Positions 7,453-16,351 are shown, numbered from the stretch's first letter. The stretch: 64,000 bases of DNA from Gluconacetobacter diazotrophicus PA1 5 (GCF_000067045.1 NC_010125.1:1092001-1156000), one strand, 5' to 3'. Notes: generated by a model from the sequence alone, not told the origin. Program-made: numbers and translations.

Positions 7453-8928
7453 TCATGTGGGCCAGCCGCCCCCCAAGGCTCTGAAGGAGCTAACCGCCGC
7501 GCGCCCCGGGTTCGCCCGGTTAAGGGCCAGTTGGTCCTGCGAGTCGAGAAGCTGCCGTTCAGCGTCGAGCACATCAGTCAAGGGGATGACACCCGCCTGG
7601 AAGGATTGTTGGGAAAGATCGCGTGCACGGGTCAGCGAGGCGACTTCAGTCTGCAATTCGCCACTGCGTTGCTCCGTCTGTACCAGGGTCGTGAAAGAAT
7701 TTTTTACATCTTCGGCCGCATGTAGGACCGTCAACCGGTAGCGCGCCAGGGCCTCGGTATTGGCGCCACGGGCTTGCTGTACCTCGGCGTCGATCTTGCC
7801 GAAATCGAAGATCCGCCAGCGAATGGCGCCTGATCCGACAGCCTGGAATCCCGGTGCCGTAAATAGATGCTGAGGATTGATGCTTTGAAAGCCGAGGATG
7901 CCCGAAAGAGAGAGCTTGGGGTAATAGTCGCCGAGTGCCGCGCCTATCCTCGCATTTGATGCCGCCAGTCTGCGTTCAGCAGCCAGAATGTCCGGTCGGC
8001 GGCGCAGCACGTCCGTGGGTTTGTTGGTACCGCCGATGGCAGGGATGGCCGGAATTTCAGACGGCGTTCCCAGTTCGGCGGCATAGGTACCGGGCTGCAC
8101 GCCCATTAGTACGTCGAGCCGATTGAGCTGCGCTTCGAGTGCGATGCGGAGCAGCGGCACGGTCTGGCGCGCCGATTGCAGTAACGCCTCGGCCTGGGCC
8201 AGTTCCCGCTCATTCGAAACGCCGCTTGTTCGCCGTTGACGCACCAGTTCCAGTAGATGGGCGTCCACTGTGATCTGTTTTTCCGCGACGGCCAGGCGGG
8301 CTTGATCTCCGCGGATTTGGAAATAGGCGTCTGCCGCGTCGGCGGCGATCATGATACGCTCCCCCACACGCTCCATTTGTGCGGCTTCCGCTTCGTCACG
8401 TGCGGCTTCCTGCCCACGTCGTAGGCCGCCGAACAGGTCGATTTCCCAGCTCGCAGCGCCACTTACGTCATAAGTGCGATAATCGCGGTGAAAGCTCGGT
8501 ATGGTGCGAACGACATGGCCGATCAGCCCCTCCTGCGACAGCCGGTTCGCGGAGGCCTGCGGGTTGAAATCCAGAGTGGGGAGCAGGCGCGCCGTGGCGG
8601 CCTCAGCGGCACCTCGAGATTGGCGGACGCGCGCTATGGCGGCCGCGAGATCAAGGTTCTGGGTCAGGACACGCTGTTCTATGCGGACTAGTTCGGGATC
8701 GTGAAATCCCTCCCACCAAGTATCTAACGGTGGAGTCGAGGTGACTTGTCGCATGTCGACAGCGGCAGCACTGTGGAAGGGCTGAAGATGCGTATCGGGT
8801 GCATGATAGTTGGGGCCGACCGCGCAGGCCGTTGTCATGAGCGTCATGGTCAAGGCTACTGCGGGAGCCACTCCCCTGTGCCTCGTGCGATTGGCGTTCA
8901 GTTTGGGTGCGGGAAGCGAAAGGTTCAT
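7453..8928 (-). CDS. RND efflux outer-membrane factor (NodT/OprM family lipoprotein)
   Basis: A 491-residue TolC-like outer-membrane channel from ATG 8928. The signal peptide ends at a lipobox (LMTTACAVGPNYHAPD), giving an N-terminal lipoprotein as in OprM. Two repeats of long coiled helices follow (ARVRQSRGAAEAATARLLPT; ARYRLTVLHAAEDVKNSFTT; LSQQSFQAGVIPLTDVLDAE). It is transcribed away from tetR at 9064 and shares the operator-like repeat at 8978-9003. Together with the membrane fusion protein at 9757 and the pump at 10,854 it forms a complete tripartite exporter. Confidence 0.92.
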   Translation of the reverse strand: MNLSLPAPKLNANRTRHRGVAPAVALTMTLMTTACAVGPNYHAPDTHLQPFHSAAAVDMRQVTSTPPLDTWWEGFHDPELVRIEQRVLTQNLDLAAAIARVRQSRGAAEAATARLLPTLDFNPQASANRLSQEGLIGHVVRTIPSFHRDYRTYDVSGAASWEIDLFGGLRRGQEAARDEAEAAQMERVGERIMIAADAADAYFQIRGDQARLAVAEKQITVDAHLLELVRQRRTSGVSNERELAQAEALLQSARQTVPLLRIALEAQLNRLDVLMGVQPGTYAAELGTPSEIPAIPAIGGTNKPTDVLRRRPDILAAERRLAASNARIGAALGDYYPKLSLSGILGFQSINPQHLFTAPGFQAVGSGAIRWRIFDFGKIDAEVQQARGANTEALARYRLTVLHAAEDVKNSFTTLVQTEQRSGELQTEVASLTRARDLSQQSFQAGVIPLTDVLDAERQLLDSQDQLALNRANPGRAAVSSFRALGGGWPT

Positions 8929-8977
8929 GGTGGTCGACTTTCGATCAGCCCGGACACGCGACGTCCCGGCGTTGTCT

Positions 8978-9003
8978 AGTGACCGATATACACATACGTC
9001 ACT
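8978..9003. promoter_or_regulatory. Putative TetR operator in the outer-membrane factor/tetR intergenic region
   Basis: A perfect inverted repeat AGTGAC-N14-GTCACT. On the minus strand a TTGACA box lies just upstream, with TATATC 16 bases beyond it, so the repeat overlaps the likely promoter of the outer-membrane factor gene. The same half-sites with the same 14-base spacing occur at 9691-9716 before the membrane fusion protein. Assignment to the adjacent TetR regulator is inference from position and repetition. Confidence 0.6.
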
Positions 9004-9063
9004 CGTTGTCAATTTATAACCGACGTCCTATCTAGAAGGCGGATTTCAGTCAGGAGGAACAGG

Positions 9064-9672
9064 ATGCGCGCGCCTCGCAGCGGACAACGCGGCCCGGTCG
9101 ATCATGAACGTCGGGATCAGATCATGACGGCGGCCATCGAACATTTCGGGCATTACGGATACAAGAAGACCACGATGGCGGATCTGGCTGACGCCATCGG
9201 TCTGTCGAAAGCCTATATCTACAAATTCTTCGACTCGAAGAAGGCGATCGGCGAAGCGATCTGCGCGCTCCAGCACGGCAAGATGCACGCGGATCTCCAG
9301 GCAATCATTGAGGATAACAAGTCGGCATCCGACAGAATGCGCCGGGTTTTCCTTGCGTTGGCGCGCAATACCGTCGCGCTGTTTTCTCATGAGCGTAAGC
9401 TGCACGACATCGTCTATTCGGCAGTGGAGGAGGAGTGGACGTCTTCCAGGAGCTTTGTCGAGGCATTGCGTGGCATGGTGGAGCGTCTGATCCATGAAGG
9501 TCGCGAGGGCGGCGAGTTCGAGCGCAAGACGCCCGTTGACGAGACCTGTCACGCTATCATGCTGGTCCTGCAGTCGATCTATCACCCTCTCCTGCTCGAA
9601 CAGCACATGGACACGCTGGACGATGATGCGGCGACGCTGGCCAGTCTCGTCTTGAGAAGCCTCGCGCCGTGA
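9064..9672 (+). CDS. TetR-family repressor of the RND efflux system
   Basis: A 202-residue TetR regulator. N-terminal helix-turn-helix: ERRDQIMTAAIEHFGHYGYK, then TTMADLADAIGLSKAYIYKF. The C-terminal ligand domain is divergent. It has a strong ribosome-binding site (AGGAGGAAC) six bases before ATG 9064. It lies between the divergently read outer-membrane factor and the co-directional pump operon, both preceded by the same inverted repeat. It therefore most likely represses both and is released by a pump substrate. Confidence 0.9.
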   Translation: MRAPRSGQRGPVDHERRDQIMTAAIEHFGHYGYKKTTMADLADAIGLSKAYIYKFFDSKKAIGEAICALQHGKMHADLQAIIEDNKSASDRMRRVFLALARNTVALFSHERKLHDIVYSAVEEEWTSSRSFVEALRGMVERLIHEGREGGEFERKTPVDETCHAIMLVLQSIYHPLLLEQHMDTLDDDAATLASLVLRSLAP

Positions 9673-9690
9673 ATTTAGCGCGTGGCTTTA

Positions 9691-9716
9691 TGTGACCAAT
9701 TGACAATACGGTCACT
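9691..9716. promoter_or_regulatory. Putative TetR operator/promoter before the membrane fusion protein gene
   Basis: Inverted repeat TGTGAC-N14-GTCACT; the inner six bases GTGACC/GGTCAC are perfect. A TTGACA box lies inside the repeat at 9700-9705 with a weak -10 (ACATTT) 16 bases later, so a bound repressor would occlude RNA polymerase. It shares half-site sequence and spacing with the repeat at 8978-9003. Confidence 0.6.
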
Positions 9717-9756
9717 CGTGTACATTTGGGCTTCCAAACCCGTTGGGAGCCCGAAC

Positions 9757-10857
9757 ATGGCTGGAACACGCCTATCCCTTCTTGCAGCGGCCGGCATCTG
9801 CACCGCATTCGGGCTGTCGGCCTGCAAGCCCAAAGATGATCCTGATCCGCGCACGGCTGAACGTATCGTGGAGACGGTGCGGATCGAGTCCGCAACGACA
9901 GCCGAGCATGTCTACACAGGGGTCGTAGCGGCCCGAGTCCAAAGTGATCTAGGCTTTCGCGTTTCCGGCAAGATCGTCGAACGCCTGGTCGACACCGGGC
10001 AGACTGTGTCCAAAGGGCAAGTGCTGATGCGTTTGGACCCGACGGATTATCTCCATGCCGTGACGACCCAAATCGGCGGCGTCGCATCGTTGCATGCCCG
10101 CTGGGTCCAGGCGGCCGCCGATGAGCGCCGTTATCGCGGTCTAGTCGCGACCGGTGCTGTGGCAGCCTCGGCCTACGATCAGGTGAAAGCCGCAGCGGAC
10201 AGCGCCCGCGCGCAACTGGATGCGGCGATCGCGCAGGAGAAGATCGCCCGCAACCAGGACGATTATTCCCTGCTGCGGGCGGATGAAGACGGTGTCGTCG
10301 TCCAGACCCTGGCGGAACCGGGGCATGTCGTCGCGGCCGGCCAGACCGTGATCGTGCTGGCACATGCCGGCCCGCGCGAGGCCGCAATCGACCTGCCGGA
10401 AGGGGTGCGTCCGATCCTGCATTCCGCGGCGGAAGCCGAACTGTATGACGAGGGTTCCCGTGTGTCCGCGCATCTGCGGCAATTGTCCGACGCCGTCGAC
10501 CCGCGTACCCGCACGTTCGAGGCCGTTTACGTCATGGACGGGCCAGGCGCGGACGCGCCGCTGGGGGCGACGGTGCGTGTCCACCTGCCTGAAGCCAGCG
10601 ACGATCCGACCGCGCTCGTCGTACCGTTGGGCGCCGTCGATGACGAGGGCAAGGGGCCCGGCGTCTGGAGCGTGGATGGCCGGGCATCGACGGTCAGCTT
10701 TCATCCGGTACAGATCGCACATATCGGCGAGGAGACGGCGACGGTCGTTCCCGGTGCGGATCTTCGCCCGGGCATGCTGATCGCGGCGGCCGGCGGTCAC
10801 GAGTTGCATATCGGCGAGCGTGTCCAGATCGCCTCGACAAAGGTCGCGATGCAATGA
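9757..10857 (+). CDS. RND efflux membrane fusion protein (periplasmic adaptor)
   Basis: A 366-residue periplasmic adaptor lipoprotein from ATG 9757, with a GGGAGC ribosome site before it. The signal peptide ends in the lipobox GLSACKPKDD. Domains in order: beta-barrel/lipoyl half (VVAARVQSDLGFRVSGKIVE, RLVDTGQTVSKGQVLMRLDP), an alpha hairpin around residues 100-175, the second lipoyl half (DYSLLRADEDGVVVQTLAEP), and beta-barrel with membrane-proximal domain. Its stop overlaps the start of the pump gene, so the two are translationally coupled. Confidence 0.93.
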   Translation: MAGTRLSLLAAAGICTAFGLSACKPKDDPDPRTAERIVETVRIESATTAEHVYTGVVAARVQSDLGFRVSGKIVERLVDTGQTVSKGQVLMRLDPTDYLHAVTTQIGGVASLHARWVQAAADERRYRGLVATGAVAASAYDQVKAAADSARAQLDAAIAQEKIARNQDDYSLLRADEDGVVVQTLAEPGHVVAAGQTVIVLAHAGPREAAIDLPEGVRPILHSAAEAELYDEGSRVSAHLRQLSDAVDPRTRTFEAVYVMDGPGADAPLGATVRVHLPEASDDPTALVVPLGAVDDEGKGPGVWSVDGRASTVSFHPVQIAHIGEETATVVPGADLRPGMLIAAAGGHELHIGERVQIASTKVAMQ

Positions 10858-13670
10858 GCGGATTCAACCTGTCCGCCCTCGCGGTGCGCGAGCGCGGGAT
10901 CACATTGTTCCTGATCGTGGCACTGGCTTTGTCTGGCGCCTACGCGTTCTTCAGTCTCGGCCGTGCCGAGGATCCGCCTTTTACGGTCAAGACCCTGACG
11001 GCGACCGCTGTCTGGCCGGGTGCCACGGCGCAGGAAATGCAGGATCTGGTGGCCGATCCGCTGGAAAAGCGCGTGCAGGAACTGCAATGGTACGACCGGG
11101 TGGAAACATTGACCCGGCCGGGCCTGGCGCTGATGATGGTTACGCTCAGGGACAACACGCCGCCTGCCGCCGTTCCCGAGCAATTCTACCAGACGCGCAA
11201 GAAGCTGTACGACACCATGCCCCTTCTGCCGAAAGGCGTGCAGGGACCGTTCGTTAATGACGAATATTCCGATGTCGATTTTGCGGTCTATGCGCTGGAC
11301 GGTCATGGATTGCCCGAACGCCTGCTGGTCCGTCAGGCGGAAACGGTGCGGCAGCGCCTGCTGCATGTGCCGGGCGTGCGCAAGGTCGATATTGTCGGAG
11401 AACGGCCGGAGCAGATCTTCGTCAATTTTTCCAATGCCAGACTGGTCACGCTCGGGATCAGCGCCCAGGACGTGTTCGCGGCACTTCAGCGTCAGAATGC
11501 GGTGACGGCCGCCGGCTCGATCGATACACATGGCCCGCAGGTCTTCGTGCGGCTGGACGGCGCGCTGGACGACCTGGAGAAAATTCGCGACATCCCCATC
11601 GCGGCGGGCGGCAGGGCTTTCAAGATCTCGGACATCGCGACGGTGGAGCGGGGGTATGAGGACCCGCCGACCTATCTCGTCCGTCATAGCGGGCAGCAGA
11701 CGCTCATCCTGAACGTCGTGATGCAGGATCACTGGAATGGGCTGAAGCTCGGACAGTCCCTGGCCGCCGCAGAGAAGACGCTGGGAGCAGGGCTGCCCGT
11801 TGGGGTTACATTGACGAAAATTGTCGATCAGGCCGGCATCATTCATGCCGCCGTTGGCGAGTTCATGCTGAAATTCTTCGTGGCGCTCGCGGTGGTGATG
11901 GTTGTCAGCCTGGTCAGCCTGGGCTGGCGGGTCGGCATCGTCGTTGCGGCTGCTGTGCCGCTGACACTGTCGATCGTGATGGTCATCATGCTGGTGACCG
12001 GGCGGGCGCTGGATCGCATCACGCTGGGAGCGCTGATCATCTCGCTGGGTCTTCTGGTCGATGACGCGATCATCGCGATCGAAATGATGGTGGTGAAGCT
12101 GGAGGAAGGGTACGAACGCACGAAGGCCGCCGCCTATGCCTGGAGCCACACGGCGGCTCCGATGCTGGCCGGCACGCTGGTCACGATCATCGGTTTCACC
12201 CCGGTCGGCTTCGCGCGCTCGACCGCCGGCGAGTATGCCGGCAACATTTTCTGGATCGTCGGCTATGCACTGCTGACCTCCTGGTTCGTGGCCGTGGTGT
12301 TCACGCCCTATCTCGGCGTCAAGCTGTTGCCGGATATCAAGCGGGTCGATGGCGCCTACGAACATATCTACGCCACGCCCAATTACCGTCGCTTCCGGCG
12401 CCTGGTCGTGTGGGTCGTGCGCCGCAAGTTCATGGTCGGGGGAGCGGTGCTGGCGTTGTTCCTGCTTGCCTTCATCGGGATGGGCTCTGTTCGGCAGCAA
12501 TTCTTCCCCAGTTCGGACCGCCCGGAACTGCTGGCCGAGGTGCAGATGCCGGAGGGCACCAGTATCGAAACCACCACGCGGGTCACGGCCCGTGTGGAGG
12601 CGTGGTTGAAGACACAGCCTGAGGCAAGGATCGTCACCAGTTATGTGGGTGCCGGCGCACCGCGTTTCTTCCTGGCGTACAACCCGGAACTGCCCGACCC
12701 TTCCTTTGCGAAGATCGTCGTCCTGACACCGAGTGCGCAGGATCGCGACCGCTTGCGCGATCGTATGCGGCAAGCCGTGGCCCAGGGGATGGCGCCTGAA
12801 GCCCGGATCCGCGTGACGCAGTTCGTCTTCGGCCCCTACACCCATTTCCCGGTCATGTTCCGTGTCATGGGACCCGATGTGGATCGGGTGCGCGATATCG
12901 CGGCCCAGCTCGGCACAATCATGCGGAATAATCCCCATACACGTGACGTCAATACCGATTGGGGTGAGCGCGTACCGACGGCGCATTTCGTGCTGGATCA
13001 GGACGATCACGGTACAGAGGATATCGACGAAAACCTGCAACCGCCGCAGGGTCACGCGGGAGGTCGATCAGGCTTTGGCGCCGGTCCGTGCGACGCTGCC
13101 CCCCCGGCTATCGTATTGAGGCCGGCGGCAACGCGGAAGAATCCCGGAAAGGCAAACAAGGCCCTGGTGCCGATCTTTCCGGTGATGGTCCTGCTGACCC
13201 TGATCGTCCTGGTGTTCGAGACCCGGTCCATCTCCGGCATGTTCATGGTGTTCCTGACGGCCCCGCTGGGGCTGATCGGGACCGTGCCGACCCTGCTGAT
13301 CTTTCATCAGCCGTTCGGCTTCAACGCGATCCTGGGCCTGATCGGCCTGTCGGGCATCCTGATGCGCAACACGTTGATTCTGATCGGACAGATCAAGGTC
13401 AATCAGGCGGCGGGGCTCGATCCGTTCCATGCGGTGGTCGAGGCGACCGTGCAGCGTGCCCGCCCGGTCATCCTGACGGCGCTGGCGGCGGTGCTGGCCT
13501 TTATCCCGCTGACGGAATCGGTGTTCTGGGGATCGCTGGCCTATACGCTGATCGGCGGCACGGCGGCCGGCACGGGGCTGATCCTGATGTTCCTGCCGGC
13601 GCTCTATGCAATCTGGTATCGCATCCGGCCCGAAGATGAAGAAACCATGGTTGCGACTGGCCCCACATAG
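10854..13670 (+). CDS. RND efflux pump (AcrB/HAE1-like), internally damaged
   Basis: A 938-residue inner-membrane RND exporter; relatives are usually about 1,020-1,040. N-terminal transmembrane helix (GITLFLIVALALSGAYAFFS), porter domains, TM2-6 with the proton-relay region GLLVDDAIIAIEMMVVKLEE, and TM8-12 (IPLTESVFWGSLAYTLIGGT) are all there. After HFVLDQD at about 13,005 roughly 85 residues of the second porter/docking region are missing. The next 130 bases read through three frames before the proper frame returns at KANKALVPIFPV. The second half of the pore domain is therefore wrong as written. This is either a decayed gene or poor sequence; see findings. Confidence 0.85.
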   Translation: MSGFNLSALAVRERGITLFLIVALALSGAYAFFSLGRAEDPPFTVKTLTATAVWPGATAQEMQDLVADPLEKRVQELQWYDRVETLTRPGLALMMVTLRDNTPPAAVPEQFYQTRKKLYDTMPLLPKGVQGPFVNDEYSDVDFAVYALDGHGLPERLLVRQAETVRQRLLHVPGVRKVDIVGERPEQIFVNFSNARLVTLGISAQDVFAALQRQNAVTAAGSIDTHGPQVFVRLDGALDDLEKIRDIPIAAGGRAFKISDIATVERGYEDPPTYLVRHSGQQTLILNVVMQDHWNGLKLGQSLAAAEKTLGAGLPVGVTLTKIVDQAGIIHAAVGEFMLKFFVALAVVMVVSLVSLGWRVGIVVAAAVPLTLSIVMVIMLVTGRALDRITLGALIISLGLLVDDAIIAIEMMVVKLEEGYERTKAAAYAWSHTAAPMLAGTLVTIIGFTPVGFARSTAGEYAGNIFWIVGYALLTSWFVAVVFTPYLGVKLLPDIKRVDGAYEHIYATPNYRRFRRLVVWVVRRKFMVGGAVLALFLLAFIGMGSVRQQFFPSSDRPELLAEVQMPEGTSIETTTRVTARVEAWLKTQPEARIVTSYVGAGAPRFFLAYNPELPDPSFAKIVVLTPSAQDRDRLRDRMRQAVAQGMAPEARIRVTQFVFGPYTHFPVMFRVMGPDVDRVRDIAAQLGTIMRNNPHTRDVNTDWGERVPTAHFVLDQDDHGTEDIDENLQPPQGHAGGRSGFGAGPCDAAPPAIVLRPAATRKNPGKANKALVPIFPVMVLLTLIVLVFETRSISGMFMVFLTAPLGLIGTVPTLLIFHQPFGFNAILGLIGLSGILMRNTLILIGQIKVNQAAGLDPFHAVVEATVQRARPVILTALAAVLAFIPLTESVFWGSLAYTLIGGTAAGTGLILMFLPALYAIWYRIRPEDEETMVATGPT

Positions 13671-13713
13671 ACGCGTCGCGGTCGGGCACCCGCTTACCGA
13701 ATTCAGAAAGAAT

Positions 13714-13785
13714 ATCATGCGAATTGTTATAACTGGTATGGGTATCGTAATCATGCGAAGTGTTATAACTGGTATGGGTCTCGCG
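13714..13785 (+). repeat. 36-bp tandem duplication at the start of the ketoacyl synthase gene
   Basis: Two copies of a 36-base unit (13,714-13,749 and 13,750-13,785) differ at only a few bases. They begin ATCATGCGAA and contain GTTATAACTGGTATGGGT. The period is exactly 12 codons, so the duplication is in frame and repeats the conserved N-terminal strand of the enzyme (MRIVITGMG / MRSVITGMG). Confidence 0.9.
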
Positions 13786-15015
13786 CCGCCGCTCGCCTGC
13801 GGCAGTCACGCGGCTCTGGCGCCGCCTTTGGCGCCGGTCAGTCGGGTATCCAGCGCGTTGCCGAGGATTTCGCGCGCGGCGTCGATTGCCAGATCGCCGG
13901 TTTCGTGCCGGGGCGCGCCGATGACGCGGGTTTCAACATTGAAGGAGACGATCCCGGTCAAGGACCGCAAGAAAATGGATCGCTTTATTCAGTTTGCTCT
14001 GGGCGCGGCGCAGGAAGCGCTGGGTCAGGCCGGCTGGAATCCGCGAACGGAGCAGGAAAAACTACGGACCGCGACCGTCATCGCGTCTGGAATCGGCGGC
14101 TTCGGCGCGATAGCCAATGCCGTGCGGACGGTCGAATTACGGGGAGCTGACAAGCTTTCTCCCTTCACGGTTCCATCCTTCTTGGTCAATCTTGCGGCGG
14201 GATGGGTGTCGATCCGGAATAGCTTCAAGGGACCGATCGGAGCCCCCGCGACTGCATGTGCAGCCGGTGTCCAGGCATTGGGTGACGCGGCGCGCCTGAT
14301 TCGTGCGGGCGAGGCGGACATCGCCTTAGCCGGTGGATCGGAGGCGGCGATCGATCGGGTGAGCCTTGGAGGCTTTGCGGCGGCCCGTGCCTTGTCAACT
14401 GGCTACAATGACCGGCCTGAGCAGGCATCACGCCCTTTCGATCAGGGGCGGGACGGATTTGTGATGGGGGAAGGCGCAGGCATTCTTGTCGTTGAGCGGT
14501 TGGATCACGCGCTGGCGCGTGGCGCGCGACCGCTTGCTGAACTCGTCGGTTACGGAACGAGCGCGGATGCTTACCATCTGACGGCTGGACCAGAAGACGG
14601 CGCAGGTGCCGCGGAGGCAATGCGCGCGGCGCTTGATCAGGCGGCCGTCTCTCCGCGACTGATCGGGCATCTGAACGCCCATGCGACTTCGACGCCGGTC
14701 GGAGATCGTGGAGAACTGGCCGCGATCCGCGCTGTATTCGGGGAAGGTGGCGGCCCGGCTATCAGCGCCACGAAATCCGCGACTGGCCATTTGCTCGGAG
14801 CCGCCGGCGGGGTCGAGGCAATCTTCACTGTCATGGCGCTGGGCGATCAGCTCATGCCGCCGACGCTGAATCTGAGCCGCCCGGACCCGCTGGCGGAGGG
14901 ACTCGATCTTGTAGGGCCTGAATCTCGGAAAAAGTGTTTTGATTATGCCATTTCGAATGGTTTCGGATTCGGCGGTGTGAACGCCTCCGTCGTGTTTCGG
15001 CGCTGGCGAGAATGA
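13717..15015 (+). CDS. Beta-ketoacyl-ACP synthase II (FabF-like), N-terminus rearranged
   Basis: A 432-residue thiolase-fold condensing enzyme. Catalytic Cys lies in GAPATACAAGVQALGDAARL, with His in NAHATSTPVGDRGE and Lys/His in SATKSATGHLLGAAGG; the C-terminal NGFGFGGVNASVVF is typical. It would extend acyl-ACP by condensation with malonyl-ACP. The first 75 residues are abnormal: the N-terminal strand is duplicated, and between about 13,810 and 13,938 the normal family sequence (AGQSGIQRVAEDFARGVDCQ) lies in another frame. Paired indels thus replace about 40 residues. Given this, and with fabF usually encoded in a fab cluster, this is probably an accessory or decaying paralogue. Confidence 0.8.
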   Translation: MRIVITGMGIVIMRSVITGMGLAPPLACGSHAALAPPLAPVSRVSSALPRISRAASIARSPVSCRGAPMTRVSTLKETIPVKDRKKMDRFIQFALGAAQEALGQAGWNPRTEQEKLRTATVIASGIGGFGAIANAVRTVELRGADKLSPFTVPSFLVNLAAGWVSIRNSFKGPIGAPATACAAGVQALGDAARLIRAGEADIALAGGSEAAIDRVSLGGFAAARALSTGYNDRPEQASRPFDQGRDGFVMGEGAGILVVERLDHALARGARPLAELVGYGTSADAYHLTAGPEDGAGAAEAMRAALDQAAVSPRLIGHLNAHATSTPVGDRGELAAIRAVFGEGGGPAISATKSATGHLLGAAGGVEAIFTVMALGDQLMPPTLNLSRPDPLAEGLDLVGPESRKKCFDYAISNGFGFGGVNASVVFRRWRE

Positions 15016-15025
15016 GGGCGGGGAT

Positions 15026-15475
15026 TTATCGCTTCGAGAGGTCCGGCTCTTCGAGTCGTAATGCCATGTCCCTGGTGGGGCGGCCCGTTGCACGGTCTAC
15101 GACGACAGGCTCAACGTGTGCGTCACTCTGTGTGTCCACCAGTCGGCTGAACCGACGATCAGCGAAATGCCGTTGGGTCCAGGCACCGAGCGCGTGCAAG
15201 ATGGGCAGGTAATCTCGTCCCGCCTCAGTAAGCACAAACTCGTCTCCCGGGAGGCGATCCAATACTGCCCGACCCTCGAGAAGCCCCTGATTGACGAGCA
15301 TTGCGAGACGGCTTGTGAGGATGTTGGGCGCGATACCAAGGCTTTTATGGAACTCGTCGAAGCGCGAAAAGCCCAGCCCCGCATCACGCAGAATCATCAT
15401 GCTCCACGCATCCCCGACGCGGGCGACCCCATGGGCGATGGCGCATTTTCCGCCAGAGATTTTTTCGCAGTCCAT
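15026..15475 (-). CDS. HxlR-family transcriptional regulator
   Basis: A 149-residue HxlR-type winged helix protein. It carries an N-terminal MDCEKISGGKCAIAHGVARV with the usual cysteines, the recognition region FDEFHKSLGIAPNILTSRLA, and the wing LTEAGRDYLPILHALGAWTQ. HxlR proteins commonly sense thiol- or carbonyl-reactive compounds and regulate a neighbouring oxidoreductase. It is divergent from the SDR gene at 15,545 with a 69-base gap that should hold both promoters, so control of that gene is likely. It converges on the ketoacyl synthase with a 10-base gap. Confidence 0.88.
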   Translation of the reverse strand: MDCEKISGGKCAIAHGVARVGDAWSMMILRDAGLGFSRFDEFHKSLGIAPNILTSRLAMLVNQGLLEGRAVLDRLPGDEFVLTEAGRDYLPILHALGAWTQRHFADRRFSRLVDTQSDAHVEPVVVDRATGRPTRDMALRLEEPDLSKR

Positions 15476-15544
15476 TGCATATTGATAGCGAGGTGGCTAT
15501 TGATGTGCAACGGTCACTATTCTGCAAGTGACTGGAGAACTCTC

Positions 15545-16351
15545 ATGACCGAAACTTCACGCAAAACAGCCCTTGTCACCGGGGCATCCAGCGGGATCGG
15601 AGCGGCCTACGCCGATCGTCTCGCCCGTCGGGGCTATGACCTCGTTCTCGTCGCGCGCAACGTCGAGCGAATGGAGGAACTCGCGCGACGCCTGACCGCT
15701 GAGACGTCTCGTAAGGTGGACGTAGTCGGCGCGGACCTCACAAAAAGTCAGGATGTAGCGCGCGTCGAGGATCGCCTGCGCGGCGATTCCGCGGATCGAC
15801 CTGCTCGTTACAACGCGGGTATGGCGCTCACGGGGAGCGTCATCACGGCTCCCGCAGCCGACTTGGAGCGCCTGATCGCGCTGAACGTGACTGCTCCGAC
15901 GCGTCTTGCGACGCCGGCTGGCAATGCCTTTGCCGAACGGGGACAAGGCGCGATCGTGAATGTTGCCTCTGTTCTTGCGTTGGTCAGCGAATTGCTGGAT
16001 GGCGCCTATAATGGCAGCAAGGCTTACCTACTGACGTTCAGTCGCTGGCTTGGTCTGCAACTCGGTCCGAAAGGCGTATACGTTCAGGCTTTGCTGCCCG
16101 CGGTTACTCGCACGGAAGTCTGGGAAAGGAGTGGGATGGATATCGGTATGTTCCCACCTCAAGTCGTAATGGACGTATATGACCTGGTGGACGCAGCGTT
16201 GGTCGGTTTTGACCGGCGCGAGGATGTGACGATCCCGCCGCTGGTCGATGAGGATCAATGGAAGGCCTATGACAAAGCACGACTGGCACTCCAGCCGGGA
16301 TTTCAAAATGGTACACCGGCGCCCCGCTATCGCCTTAAAGTCTCACCATAA
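15545..16351 (+). CDS. Short-chain dehydrogenase/reductase with a damaged NNAG motif
   Basis: A 268-residue classical SDR. NAD(P) site TGASSGIGAAYADRLARRGY; catalytic Ser-Tyr-Lys in NVASVLALVSELLDGAYNGSKAYLL. The conserved NNAG strand reads SADRPARYNAGMALTG as written. Shifting the frame between about 15,787 and 15,809 restores IPRIDLLV-NNAG, meaning one extra T and one missing A. Substrate unknown. The divergent HxlR regulator next to it suggests induction by an electrophile. Likely functional if the two indels are sequencing errors, probably not otherwise. Confidence 0.82.
   Translation: MTETSRKTALVTGASSGIGAAYADRLARRGYDLVLVARNVERMEELARRLTAETSRKVDVVGADLTKSQDVARVEDRLRGDSADRPARYNAGMALTGSVITAPAADLERLIALNVTAPTRLATPAGNAFAERGQGAIVNVASVLALVSELLDGAYNGSKAYLLTFSRWLGLQLGPKGVYVQALLPAVTRTEVWERSGMDIGMFPPQVVMDVYDLVDAALVGFDRREDVTIPPLVDEDQWKAYDKARLALQPGFQNGTPAPRYRLKVSP

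Noticed and set aside
10797-13055. A 752-codon minus-strand frame over the RND pump
   Set aside because: Antisense shadow of the pump gene, with no recognisable motifs.
15116-15544. An N-terminal extension of the SDR starting at 15,116
   Set aside because: The extension is antisense to the HxlR gene; the SDR starts normally at 15,545 with its Rossmann motif.
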